Below are positions 15,877 to 22,946 of a stretch of DNA of 37,393 nt, piece by piece. A program made the position numbers and the translations under genes. Origin of the DNA: a virus; the IMG/VR virus record IMGVR_UViG_3300031952_000063, positions 1 through 37,393 of that record. One strand, given 5' to 3'. The notes below the pieces were generated by a model. That model was given only the letters and a program-made list of their open reading frames with translations. It made no database searches and was not told where the DNA came from. Within the stretch, counting starts at the first letter, position 1. Each line of letters opens with the position of its first letter.

Positions 15877-16806
15877 TCACTGCATATCTTGTTGGTATTC
15901 AACAAGTGTTGGTAATCTTGGGCGATTACCTTGTGCAATTGCTTCGTTGATAACAGTACCAATCGCAGCACCAGCGGCAGAACCTAAGCCTGCGCCAACA
16001 ATGCCCCTACGGAAGGCCTGCTTGGGGCCAGGAGCTGTCCTAATTGCTGCTGCGGTACCAGCTAAGCCAACAGCCGCCGTTGTAGCTGAGGCTATGTTTA
16101 CGGGGTACCCAAGGACACGTACTTCTGGTACACCTTCTAAATTCTCAGGTGTGACTTTAACTAGTCCCATGAGACCTTTGTCTTGGTAGTAGTCCCGCAT
16201 AAATTGCCCATAACGCTCAGGCGTTAGGTCAGGAATATCTTCTTTTGCTGTTTCATATTTTAGTGGTCGCCCAGAGCGACCTAAAAAGAAACGTTCAAAT
16301 AATTCAAGACCTGGCTGAGTTGTTTCCCTACGATCTTCTGAACCTTCCTCTGCATAACTCTGCGCATATCCCTTGGGTCTAAACATCTCACCGACATTGG
16401 TGATGTCATAGTTACCAGCAAGCGCGGTAGCAGGTAACGCAACAGCGGAACCAATCAGACCAGTCTTTAGTGGGCCCAGCTGTTTGTAAGTTTCTTTACC
16501 AATTGTTTTTTCAATCCCTTTCTCAAGAATTGCAAGTGGATGGTTGTAACGCCAATAGACGCCACGTGTACCATCGTTAGTTATGTCAGTTGCAATACGT
16601 GCTGCCATAGCACCAACAGCTTGAAGAGGGGTCTCCTTAAAAGAAACACCTCTACTTGCTAATTCTTTTTTATAGGGACTGGCAAGATTTAAAACACTTG
16701 GATATGCTTCGTTTGCTGCTTTGCTTGATTCCGCACTCTTACGTGCGCCAAGTAACACTTGTCTACCACCATGTAACAGTGCTTGAAAGGGACCTGGATT
16801 AGACAC
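15877..16806 (-). CDS. Hydrophobic-segment virion protein (309 aa)
   Basis: A soluble N-terminal domain with MAARIATDITNDGTRG is followed by a first hydrophobic stretch (TGLIGSAVALPATALAG, ~113-129), a charged central domain, and two Ala/Gly stretches near the C-terminus (ASATTAAVGLAGTAAAIR and RGIVGAGLGSAAGAAIGTV). The start overlaps the upstream gene by 8 nt. Function unknown. It shares composition, not obvious sequence, with its hydrophobic neighbours. Confidence 0.72.
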   Translation of the reverse strand: MSNPGPFQALLHGGRQVLLGARKSAESSKAANEAYPSVLNLASPYKKELASRGVSFKETPLQAVGAMAARIATDITNDGTRGVYWRYNHPLAILEKGIEKTIGKETYKQLGPLKTGLIGSAVALPATALAGNYDITNVGEMFRPKGYAQSYAEEGSEDRRETTQPGLELFERFFLGRSGRPLKYETAKEDIPDLTPERYGQFMRDYYQDKGLMGLVKVTPENLEGVPEVRVLGYPVNIASATTAAVGLAGTAAAIRTAPGPKQAFRRGIVGAGLGSAAGAAIGTVINEAIAQGNRPRLPTLVEYQQDMQ

Positions 16807-17377
16807 CGACTATAGCCCCCATCTGACGACCAATACCAGCTATATCATATTGCTGTGGATTTAAAGCATCTTCGAGAGCACTACGTAAGGCGACATTTTC
16901 AAGGCCTTGTGCCTGAAGCATGGTGCCAGGGAAATAAGAGTTGGGTGCACCACCAGCAAGCATACCCTTGTTAATTAAATCTCTTTGTACGTTTTGCTGA
17001 AGAATTTGTTGTTGCTGTAAAGCCTGGTCCTGAGGTGGGATGTATGGCTTCTCCAGGGAAGATACAGCTAAACCAGAAAGAACCGACGCACCAATGTTGG
17101 TGGGTATTTCTAGAGCAGAGCGTGGGTTCTCTGTTCGTATCTTTCCAGTTGCCATATCCTTTATCCGTACTGGAGACTTGGGGCGCAAACCACGCACTGC
17201 AAGCATTGCTGGATATGAGAACAAGAAGTCTGCCGCACCGTATTTTAATGCTGCCCCAGGATCACCAGCCAATAAACCCATTCCTGTAGTAAGGGCTGCG
17301 CTGATACCAGCATCCATAGCCACTCCAGGATTCCTCTTGATCAGGTTCATTAAACCCTGGAAAGCCTGGCCTTTCAT
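16799..17377 (-). CDS. Hydrophobic-segment virion protein (192 aa)
   Basis: The N-terminal half is hydrophobic in blocks (AMDAGISAALTTGMGLLAG, YGAADFLFSYPAMLAVRG). The C-terminal half is Gln-rich and soluble (QDQALQQQQILQQNVQRD). It sits in the run of membrane-like proteins, and its stop overlaps the next start by 8 nt. No family recognised. Confidence 0.72.
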   Translation of the reverse strand: MKGQAFQGLMNLIKRNPGVAMDAGISAALTTGMGLLAGDPGAALKYGAADFLFSYPAMLAVRGLRPKSPVRIKDMATGKIRTENPRSALEIPTNIGASVLSGLAVSSLEKPYIPPQDQALQQQQILQQNVQRDLINKGMLAGGAPNSYFPGTMLQAQGLENVALRSALEDALNPQQYDIAGIGRQMGAIVGV

Positions 17378-17412
17378 GTACTTATCTTTTTACTTATTAT
17401 ACGAGACTTAAA

Positions 17413-17985
17413 TTAAGTATTCTCCGGTCGCTCTTCTTCTTTCTTATCAAAGCCAGATTCACCGGACAACAAGCTTGCAATTGAAACATTACCGTCTGCT
17501 TCATTTTCTACACGGTTTTCAGCGGCAGCCATTAAGTAACCATTTGGATCTGGATTACGTAAGCGAGGAATCGGATTTTTAATTTTATTGTCTGGTTTAA
17601 TTGTAGGGCTTAAACGATAGGCATCTACCCATCGTTCTTTAAAATCAGGAGCAGAAGTAAAATTCATCTTTGTTTTGGCGCGACCTAGATCAAAGTCAAA
17701 TAATTCAGGACGTTCAGTATCAAAACGACCAAGGCCAGCAAAGACCTCATACTCTTCTGGTTGATTGCCTACAAAATTAAGGCGAGGATTAAGAGCAAGC
17801 TTTCGTGTTACCAATTTGTTGCTTAGTTCTCTTGCGCCAAACCGGTTGATGTTAAACGGTGGCTCACCTTCAGAAGACTTTGCCTGAAAAGAATCAGAGT
17901 AATCAACTTTTTTTTGTTTTAAAAAAGATTGCCCTACTTCATCAATGTAATCAGATGGATTGCTTAGTCGACTATCTCTTGGCAT
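17413..17985 (-). CDS. Hypothetical soluble virion-module protein (190 aa)
   Basis: Starts MPRDSRLSNPSDYIDEVGQS. It is charged, with aromatic motifs (EYEVFAGLGRFDTERPELFD) and an acidic Lys/Glu tail. It is coupled by a one-base overlap to the small lysine-rich gene upstream. No hydrophobic segment and no known domain. Confidence 0.7.
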   Translation of the reverse strand: MPRDSRLSNPSDYIDEVGQSFLKQKKVDYSDSFQAKSSEGEPPFNINRFGARELSNKLVTRKLALNPRLNFVGNQPEEYEVFAGLGRFDTERPELFDFDLGRAKTKMNFTSAPDFKERWVDAYRLSPTIKPDNKIKNPIPRLRNPDPNGYLMAAAENRVENEADGNVSIASLLSGESGFDKKEEERPENT

Positions 17986-18212
17986 TAGCTATCTTCCTTT
18001 TCAGATTTTTTCTTCTTATGTAAGCCTACCAAGGTTTGACGCAACCGTGCTTGTTTCACAGTTTTTTCGTCGTATTTATCAGGGCTACCCAATACGTTTG
18101 ACTGAAGCTGTGCTGATGTTATACCACGGCGCTTTGCTTTAGCTGTGAAAGCACCTTCTTTCATCTCAGTCTTTTGAATCCATTTCTTGTCTTTTTTCTT
18201 TTTATCAGCCAT
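17985..18212 (-). CDS. Small lysine-rich protein (75 aa)
   Basis: MADKKKKDKKWIQKTEMKEG with a basic middle and a KKKKSEKEDS tail; about one third of residues are Lys or Arg. A nucleic-acid-binding or DNA-condensing virion protein is possible from composition. It fits between two larger virion genes with a 2-nt gap on one side and a one-base overlap on the other. Confidence 0.7.
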   Translation of the reverse strand: MADKKKKDKKWIQKTEMKEGAFTAKAKRRGITSAQLQSNVLGSPDKYDEKTVKQARLRQTLVGLHKKKKSEKEDS

Positions 18213-18214
18213 AG

Positions 18215-20272
18215 TTAAATTCCCCTGGAGCGTAAGGATTGAAGATATTGATTAAGCTGTTGTTGAGCACCAGGGGTATTACTTGATTGTAGACGACGAA
18301 TGGTTTCAGAAACATCAACCGACTGCCTTGCGATTGCAGGCGGAGATTTAACGGCTCCCCTAAAGGTCTCAGTTCCAGTGGGGGTACTTGGTTTACGCAT
18401 TGCCTGTTCACTGTAAACAAAACCTTCTGGCGTACGCTGAGCAGGCGTATGTAATGTTGGATCCCAACGTACTGGGCTTGATACCATAGCCTCACGCCTT
18501 TGTGGGTCCATGCCAATTTTAGGCCCCATTGCCATTTCGGCAGATGCAGTGGACGCAAGTTCCCTTTCCTCAGGAATGTACGATTCCATTTCAACTGCGC
18601 CACCAAGGCCTCGAATGCTGGAGCCAGATGCTGGTTTTTCTACAATGCCAGCGGGAACAGCTTTTCTTCCACTACGTACCTCTAGGGTTTCGGGAATGAT
18701 TTGGCCCTCTGGTGTTTGTTGATAAAAAGCACGAACACCTTCTTGTAGATCAGTGACCTTATAAACGGATGGAAATTGTGCTATATCACTTTTTTGTCTT
18801 TCAATGATATTACGTGCTTCACCACGAACGGCCTCAGCCTCTCTCATCTGCTGCGACAATGTTAAATACTCAGGGTTAACAATTTCCCTAGAAGGAACTT
18901 TTCCTTCTCTAAATTTTTGACGATTTTGATTATAAATATTGGCTGCAACGGGATCTCCTTTTTGCATCCCATACATCGCCATATTAGTTTGCTCCTCTAA
19001 TGCGGTATATTCTGGGTTGATAATTGTTTTAGGTATGGTTTCCAGTGTGGCACCCAAACCGCTAAGGCGGTTTGTCATTCGCATATCAACATCCTCTTGC
19101 GTATCTACATTTAATTCCCGTTTCTTAAACGGAGAATAAAGAGAGGAGGTGTTTAACTCGGAAGGTGCATTACCTTTTGAAGACTGCGTGGCGACTAGTT
19201 GTTGTGAAGTTGGTTGTACGGAAATAGGTAGAGAAGGTGTTTCGGAAATCAACGATAAAACATTCGGGTCTCCAGTTGCCGCATACAGCTCGGCAGCTTG
19301 TTTAACACGCGTACCTTCCGCTCCTTGCAACATTTGTTTCTCTGCTCTTAAGCCACGGTATCCCTCCGCGTCTTGCGCTGCACGTATCTCCCGCATACGA
19401 TTCTGCGCAAACCCTAAAGCGTCTTCAGTCTGATCGGCTGGAACACCGTCTGGCAGTTGAGAAGCAACACGACTAATAGGTTCATCTTGCTCCATCATCC
19501 AATTACGTTGTTGGCTTGCAATGTCTTCAAGTATTTCAATTTGACCTAAATCAAGATCTTCATTACGTTGCAGTTGGTTTTTTACACGGCCTGTTGCTTG
19601 GTCTTCCCCAGACTCCAATGCAGCAATGGCTTGTCTTACATTGAAACCACCAGTTGCTTGCTGTTGTGTAACAAGAGTATTAGTAGGCTCGGCACGAATA
19701 CCCAACAAGATGTCATCTGCCGTGGCACTTAAAGCACGACGTACTTGACCTTGTTGACGTGATTGCTCAGCCCGCATTTCAGATTGTTTAATAATCTCGG
19801 CTGCTTCTTCTGCTTCAACAAACTTAAGAAGACCAGGATCGTTAAGCAGACGCGTTACTTCATCATCAACTGCAGTACTTATATCCACTGTGCGTTGCAC
19901 AGGCACCACTGGAGCATCCACAACAACTTTGGAAGGTACTACGGATGTTGGCTTGGTTCTGCCAGCTTCCCTTATTTGTTCCGTGTCATATTTTGACAAA
20001 TCTGCTTGGGATACACCAGACTGACCTGCTGTTTTACCAGACCGCAACATACGACGGGCGGCAAAACCTGCGCCACCCAAACCGGCAAGACCTAAACCTA
20101 TCCCCAAGCCAAGGGCAATTGGGTTGCTATTACTGGATTCTTGTGATTTAAGTTGGTTACGCCGAAATTCTAAAACTTCAGGCGCCTGTTGAGCACGTTC
20201 TTCTGGTGATTCAGGATAAGGCTGTCCCGTTGCACGGGAATAAGCGTAAAAATCAGCAGGAGCGAGCGCCAC
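18215..20272 (-). CDS. Large virion-module protein with one hydrophobic segment (685 aa)
   Basis: First gene of the minus-strand cluster. Residues ~51-72 form a Gly/Leu membrane-like segment (IALGLGIGLGLAGLGGAG) followed by RRML. The remaining 600 residues are long, charged, Gln/Glu/Arg-rich and probably helical, ending LNQYLQSLRSRGI. A single membrane anchor plus a long helical body would suit an internal, ejected virion protein. I see no lytic-transglycosylase or polymerase motif. It starts at ATG 20272, next to the divergent spacer. Confidence 0.72.
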   Translation of the reverse strand: MALAPADFYAYSRATGQPYPESPEERAQQAPEVLEFRRNQLKSQESSNSNPIALGLGIGLGLAGLGGAGFAARRMLRSGKTAGQSGVSQADLSKYDTEQIREAGRTKPTSVVPSKVVVDAPVVPVQRTVDISTAVDDEVTRLLNDPGLLKFVEAEEAAEIIKQSEMRAEQSRQQGQVRRALSATADDILLGIRAEPTNTLVTQQQATGGFNVRQAIAALESGEDQATGRVKNQLQRNEDLDLGQIEILEDIASQQRNWMMEQDEPISRVASQLPDGVPADQTEDALGFAQNRMREIRAAQDAEGYRGLRAEKQMLQGAEGTRVKQAAELYAATGDPNVLSLISETPSLPISVQPTSQQLVATQSSKGNAPSELNTSSLYSPFKKRELNVDTQEDVDMRMTNRLSGLGATLETIPKTIINPEYTALEEQTNMAMYGMQKGDPVAANIYNQNRQKFREGKVPSREIVNPEYLTLSQQMREAEAVRGEARNIIERQKSDIAQFPSVYKVTDLQEGVRAFYQQTPEGQIIPETLEVRSGRKAVPAGIVEKPASGSSIRGLGGAVEMESYIPEERELASTASAEMAMGPKIGMDPQRREAMVSSPVRWDPTLHTPAQRTPEGFVYSEQAMRKPSTPTGTETFRGAVKSPPAIARQSVDVSETIRRLQSSNTPGAQQQLNQYLQSLRSRGI

Positions 20273-20375
20273 TTATTGCAATAACCGTATTTCTATACAC
20301 TTATTTTAAATGTAAAAATTTAAAACAGATCAAATGCTATAGACTATATAAATACTGAGTACCGCACCAAGGCAA
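20273..20375. promoter_or_regulatory. Divergent spacer between virion and early modules
   Basis: A 103-bp A/T-rich stretch separates the two divergent gene sets, so promoters for both must lie here or further inside. On the plus strand TGCTATAGA (20335..20343) resembles an extended -10 box and TATAAATA (20347..20354) resembles a T4-type late box or another -10. No matching -35 is clear. Seen by eye only. Confidence 0.45.
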
Positions 20376-20606
20376 ATGCCAAAATATGGTGAAAAAACAG
20401 ACAACGATATGTTGTTTGAACGCGCAGTTGCCTTTAAGGCTATCGCTACCAAGGCAGAAGAGCTTGAAAAAAAAGGAGCACTACCTTTTGAAGTACGTTC
20501 TTTCATCCAAGGGGCAAATAAAGAACTTGCAAATCAAGCACCAGACCCTGAAATGTACAGCAAAGCGTTAAAAGTTGCAGTAACACAAAAAGTCAACAGA
20601 AATTAA
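20376..20606 (+). CDS. Hypothetical early protein (76 aa)
   Basis: MPKYGEKTDNDMLFERAVAF, then a helical charged protein with EELEKKGALPFEVRSFIQGA. First gene of the plus-strand module, alone before two terminators, so it is probably its own transcription unit. No domain recognised. Confidence 0.72.
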   Translation: MPKYGEKTDNDMLFERAVAFKAIATKAEELEKKGALPFEVRSFIQGANKELANQAPDPEMYSKALKVAVTQKVNRN

Positions 20607-20637
20607 ATAAAACAAACGCAAATTTGGGGTAAAAATT

Positions 20638-20656
20638 AGGGCTAAGGCCCTTTTTT
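20638..20656 (+). terminator. Rho-independent terminator
   Basis: Stem AGGGC/GCCCT with a 4-nt loop followed by six T residues, 32 nt after the stop of the first plus-strand gene. Confidence 0.85.
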
Positions 20657-20722
20657 GCTGACATTTTTCAATGCAAATAATTTTTTGAGATTTTAATTCA
20701 ATAAATAACTTGTATTTGTACC

Positions 20723-20759
20723 AGGGCGTTTTTGTACATACAAAAAGCCTCACTTTTTT
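20723..20759 (+). terminator. Second hairpin with T-tract, possible terminator
   Basis: TTTTTGTA (20729..20736) pairs with TACAAAAA (20739..20746), extended by GGC/GCC with a bulge, and is followed by CTTTTTTA. The loop is only 2 nt as drawn, so the inner pairs must open. Backs up the terminator at 20638. Confidence 0.5.
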
Positions 20760-20781
20760 ACCTATTAGGGGTAAGATTTAC

Positions 20782-20850
20782 TCAACCCTTCTCACATACC
20801 CTACCCGAATATAAGTACGTAGAGAAAAAAAGAAAGGGGGTATGGGTTGA
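20782..20850. repeat. Interrupted inverted repeat with purine-rich loop
   Basis: CATACCC (20795..20801) pairs with GGGTATG (20838..20844), and TCAACC (20782..20787) pairs with GGTTGA (20845..20850). This gives 13 bp with a 7-nt one-sided bulge and a 36-nt loop that includes a run of A and G residues. It lies in the ~300-bp gene-free stretch 20607..20910, which also holds two terminators and the CTGCG hairpin. An origin or control site is possible. Confidence 0.5.
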
Positions 20851-20866
20851 ATAAGTGTAACGGGGG

Positions 20867-20887
20867 CTGCGCATCCGAGCAACGCAG
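20867..20887 (+). promoter_or_regulatory. CTGCG leader hairpin, copy 1
   Basis: CTGCG/CGCAG stem in the context GGGGCTGCGCATC, 23 nt before ATG 20911. A second copy with a different loop stands before the gene at 21392, 29 nt before its ATG. Conservation of stem and flank, but not loop, suggests an RNA leader element. Confidence 0.55.
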
Positions 20888-20910
20888 AAAACCAACGCAC
20901 TTTCAGTCAA

Positions 20911-21213
20911 ATGACACCAGTACCAACAGCAACAGTCCTACCAACAGCAACAATAGCTAAGTGGAAGCATAACTGGCGTGTAACAGCAGGGAGCAGGCCA
21001 GTAGATGCAACACTTTTCCACAGCTATGTGGAAGAAGCGTATAAGTTACTTGAGGAATACAACTCAGTAGACTTCTTGTACCACGATGTTAAGGACGTTT
21101 GCCAACCACAGTATCTGTTCAGTGTCGTATCTGACATGACTGAGTGTAAGCTCAGCATGAAGATACATAACACTGAGTCAGGACTACGCGTCATTACTAT
21201 CCACAAGGTATAA
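20911..21213 (+). CDS. Hypothetical early protein (100 aa)
   Basis: A Pro/Thr/Ala-rich N-terminus (MTPVPTATVLPTATIAKWKH) precedes a compact alpha/beta part (DATLFHSYVEEAYKLLEEYN) and a beta-like C-terminus ending VITIHKV. No family recognised. Preceded by the CTGCG leader hairpin and followed by a GACACC/GGTGTC hairpin. Confidence 0.7.
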   Translation: MTPVPTATVLPTATIAKWKHNWRVTAGSRPVDATLFHSYVEEAYKLLEEYNSVDFLYHDVKDVCQPQYLFSVVSDMTECKLSMKIHNTESGLRVITIHKV

Positions 21214-21217
21214 TACT

Positions 21218-21234
21218 GACACCAACAAGGTGTC
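21218..21234 (+). promoter_or_regulatory. GACACC/GGTGTC hairpin after a stop codon
   Basis: Perfect 6-bp stem with AACAA loop, 4 nt after the stop of the 100-aa gene. No T-tract, so a processing or stabilising hairpin is as likely as a terminator. The rest of 21235..21341 holds only a 12-nt palindrome GGATACGTATCC (21281..21292) and no gene. Confidence 0.5.
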
Positions 21235-21341
21235 GTTCGGCCCAAATCCCTTGCTATCACTACATTCTTACCCTCAATTCGGATACGTATCCTTATTGGG
21301 CAAATAAGATTGTCGTAACAATAGGGGTATGGAACCAGGGG

Positions 21342-21362
21342 CTGCGCATCTGTAACACGCAG
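21342..21362 (+). promoter_or_regulatory. CTGCG leader hairpin, copy 2
   Basis: Same CTGCG/CGCAG stem and the same GGGGCTGCGCATC flank as at 20867; the loop differs. 29 nt before ATG 21392. Confidence 0.55.
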
Positions 21363-21391
21363 ACAACTCAACTACAACCAAGGAATTAGAC

Positions 21392-21721
21392 ATGGCAATC
21401 CTCAAAGAGATCTACATGGAGAAGGCTAAAGGCTACAACTCAAGTGGCCGAGGCAACAGTGTTGCATCTTGTGCATACCGCGCAGCAAATAACGCCAAGA
21501 CCAAAGGTTGGCGAACTTGGGGCATCTTCGATCAATGCGATGTGCTCGACATGGCAACTGTTATCAGCCACAAACCGAACACCAACTGGTACTACGTACT
21601 TAGGTTGGAGGAGGACCTGGAACTAGTGTGGAAGGTTCTAGCTGATAACTATAAGGATGTGTTAAACACATACTTGCAATATCAGGCGGCGCTTGAGCCT
21701 TACGAGCCTTGCGAGTACTGA
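21392..21721 (+). CDS. Hypothetical early protein (109 aa)
   Basis: MAILKEIYMEKAKGYNSSGR, then CAYRAANNAKTKGW and a long acidic helix (LRLEEDLELVWKVLADNYKD). Three Cys residues are scattered, without a zinc pattern. Its TGA stop lies within the 5' strand of the tRNA-like minihelix. No family recognised. Confidence 0.72.
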   Translation: MAILKEIYMEKAKGYNSSGRGNSVASCAYRAANNAKTKGWRTWGIFDQCDVLDMATVISHKPNTNWYYVLRLEEDLELVWKVLADNYKDVLNTYLQYQAALEPYEPCEY

Positions 21722-21762
21722 GTACCAGGCTAGACGCCGGGGGATCGAATCCCCCACTCAGT
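21717..21762 (+). ncRNA. tRNA-like minihelix (acceptor plus T-arm)
   Basis: ACTGAGT (21717..21723) pairs with ACTCAGT (21756..21762) as a 7-bp acceptor-like stem. GGGGG-ATCGAAT-CCCCC (21739..21755) is a 5-bp, 7-nt-loop T-arm stacked directly on it, exactly as in tRNA. Where the D and anticodon arms should be there are only 15 nt with a 3-bp GGC/GCC hairpin. The loop matches the T-loop consensus except A for the first T. A full tRNA is excluded. ACTCAGT can also pair with ACTGAGT at 21773..21779 in the next hairpin, giving two exclusive folds. Confidence 0.6.
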
Positions 21763-21766
21763 ATTA

Positions 21767-21783
21767 CCACACACTGAGTGTGG
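21767..21783 (+). promoter_or_regulatory. CCACAC/GTGTGG leader hairpin, copy 1
   Basis: 6-bp stem with ACTGA loop, 13 nt before ATG 21797, in the conserved context TATTACCACACACTGAGTG. The same 17 bases return at 22218. Confidence 0.6.
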
Positions 21784-21796
21784 TCAACTCAACATC

Positions 21797-21985
21797 ATGT
21801 CTAACTACAGAACATTCAGCTTCATTGTCTCAGGCGTTGTAGCAACCATGGCTATTGTTTGTCACCTTGGTGTACAAGCATTAGACACAGCTACCGCCGA
21901 ACAATGCAAGACACATGCATGGCCTCAGGCTGCTCATCAAATCCACATGGACTGGTGCGCAGACAACGGCTATGCAACCAACTAA
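21797..21985 (+). CDS. Small membrane or secreted peptide (62 aa)
   Basis: The N-terminal hydrophobic helix (residues 6-27, FSFIVSGVVATMAIVCHLGV) looks like a signal anchor, followed by a short, polar, Cys/His-containing tail (EQCKTHAWPQAAHQIHMDWC). Comparable small membrane peptides are at 22699 and 24640. Function unknown; host-envelope action is possible. Confidence 0.7.
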   Translation: MSNYRTFSFIVSGVVATMAIVCHLGVQALDTATAEQCKTHAWPQAAHQIHMDWCADNGYATN

Positions 21986-22172
21986 CTACACTAGTACAGT
22001 TGCTTGTTTATCAATGGAACTGTACGAAGTTAGTACACCTGAAGTAATGGCTGTTCTCAAGTCATTACACGCTTCTGCATCACAGCTATACGAAGACACC
22101 AGTTGCAATCTCACATATGAGAAAGCACTAGTTCGAGTATTCCACGAACTGTGGGATTCAATCGAAGGCTGA
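21972..22172 (+). CDS. Hypothetical early protein (66 aa)
   Basis: I chose ATG 21972 (MQPTNYTSTVACLSMELYEV), which overlaps the upstream gene by 14 nt. ATG 22014 (MELYEVSTPEVM) is an alternative and the ATG at 21915 would add a shadow of the upstream gene. A small helical protein. No family recognised. Confidence 0.6.
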   Translation: MQPTNYTSTVACLSMELYEVSTPEVMAVLKSLHASASQLYEDTSCNLTYEKALVRVFHELWDSIEG

Positions 22173-22173
22173 T

Positions 22174-22208
22174 CCGTCAAAGCGGGTGGCTAGGTGCAAA
22201 CCCTAGCC
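22174..22208 (+). ncRNA. Tandem hairpins before the second CCACAC element
   Basis: CCG/CGG (22174..22185) is followed by GGCTAGG-TGCAAAC-CCTAGCC (22188..22208), a 7-bp stem with 7-nt loop. It occupies the same place relative to the CCACAC hairpin as the tRNA-like element at 21717 and may be a diverged relative. No closing acceptor stem is clear. Confidence 0.45.
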
Positions 22209-22217
22209 CAGTTATTA

Positions 22218-22234
22218 CCACACACTGAGTGTGG
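22218..22234 (+). promoter_or_regulatory. CCACAC/GTGTGG leader hairpin, copy 2
   Basis: Identical 17 bases to copy 1 at 21767, 13 nt before ATG 22248. The equal spacing to the start codon in both copies argues for a function in the leader. Confidence 0.6.
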
Positions 22235-22247
22235 TTACCTTAATTAA

Positions 22248-22421
22248 ATGACCGCTCTACACATCCGTAAGAACGTACGTGAGTTCTTTCCATGGGCAGC
22301 CAGCCTACCTGGCACTGCCGTTAAGGTATGCAAGCAATGGCAACCTGACGAGCAGACCATCAAGAACGCAATCTACTCATCACGAGTATCCATCGCAACG
22401 TTCTTCACCCACATCAAATAG
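22248..22421 (+). CDS. Hypothetical early protein (57 aa)
   Basis: MTALHIRKNVREFFPWAASL, then VKVCKQWQPDEQTIKN and a short hydrophobic end (VSIATFFTHIK). Basic, with no family recognised. It follows the second CCACAC hairpin, and its stop is followed by AGTAC/GTACT and CCCACC/GGTGGG hairpins (22418..22462). Confidence 0.68.
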   Translation: MTALHIRKNVREFFPWAASLPGTAVKVCKQWQPDEQTIKNAIYSSRVSIATFFTHIK

Positions 22422-22482
22422 TACCTGTGTACTATTCCCCATCCCACCTGTAAGGGTGGGTACTCAATTCAACGCAACTACC

Positions 22483-22680
22483 ATGATCATTTATCAACCT
22501 TACATCGATTCAACTGAGCGTGTTGCTTGGTATGGCGGTGAGTCAACTCAACTCCACTACGAGCAATACATCAAAGGTCAGTGGATCGCACAAAGTATAT
22601 CCACACTTATGTGTGGCATCCCTAGTGGCATGTCAGAAATGCATGCAGAACTAGTGGAATATTACAACTGCTGTCAGTAA
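22483..22680 (+). CDS. Hypothetical early protein (65 aa)
   Basis: MIIYQPYIDSTERVAWYGGE, aromatic-rich, ending VEYYNCCQ. I chose ATG 22483. A longer frame from 22279 is open but its first part overlaps the upstream gene and looks like a shadow. No domain recognised. Confidence 0.68.
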   Translation: MIIYQPYIDSTERVAWYGGESTQLHYEQYIKGQWIAQSISTLMCGIPSGMSEMHAELVEYYNCCQ

Positions 22681-22698
22681 ACCTCACACTTAATCACA

Positions 22699-22884
22699 AT
22701 GTTTCAACCTATTCTCGCAATTGTTATGGGCACTGGTGCTGGCATGCTACTGACCGTCGGCGGGCAGAAGCTTCTCAACCAGCACTACCAACAAACGTGC
22801 CCATCCAAACCTACACACCAGCTAGTATCTATCACCAGCTTTATCGGTGATGCAGACTACTGTATCAACAAGAGCTGGCTCTGA
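22699..22884 (+). CDS. Small membrane or secreted peptide (61 aa)
   Basis: The hydrophobic N-terminus (MFQPILAIVMGTGAGMLLTV) is a signal-anchor-like helix. A polar tail follows with two Cys residues (QTCPSKPTHQLVSITSFIGD, then YCINKSW). Architecture like the 62-aa peptide at 21797, without obvious sequence identity. Function unknown. Confidence 0.68.
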   Translation: MFQPILAIVMGTGAGMLLTVGGQKLLNQHYQQTCPSKPTHQLVSITSFIGDADYCINKSWL

Positions 22885-22891
22885 CACTTCT

Positions 22892-22917
22892 TGTCCTAAG
22901 CATGACATTAAACTGCT
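22892..22917 (+). ncRNA. H-type pseudoknot element, copy a
   Basis: Stem 1 TGTC/GACA (22892..22895 with 22904..22907) and stem 2 AGCA/TGCT (22899..22902 with 22914..22917), separated by the conserved TTAAAC strand. Weakest copy in stem 2. Its stem-1 C-to-T change is matched by G-to-A on the other side. 29 nt before ATG 22947. Confidence 0.6.
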
Positions 22918-22946
22918 ACTAACTCAACCCAACCCAACTAGGAACC

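Noticed and set aside
20568-20753. Minus-strand 61-codon frame between the first early genes
   Set aside because: It runs through two terminators and an A/T-rich spacer and has no Shine-Dalgarno site or neighbour.
21739-21762. Phage attachment site at a tRNA 3' end
   Set aside because: There is no integrase or excisionase in the window, and the 5' complement shows local folding is the simpler explanation.
21717-21766. Complete tRNA or tmRNA end
   Set aside because: Only 15 nt stand between acceptor and T-arm, with no anticodon stem, no G-rich tmRNA start and no tag frame.
22279-22482. N-terminal extension of the 65-aa gene at 22483
   Set aside because: It overlaps the well-supported 57-aa gene at 22248 and has shadow-like Ser/Pro/Arg composition.
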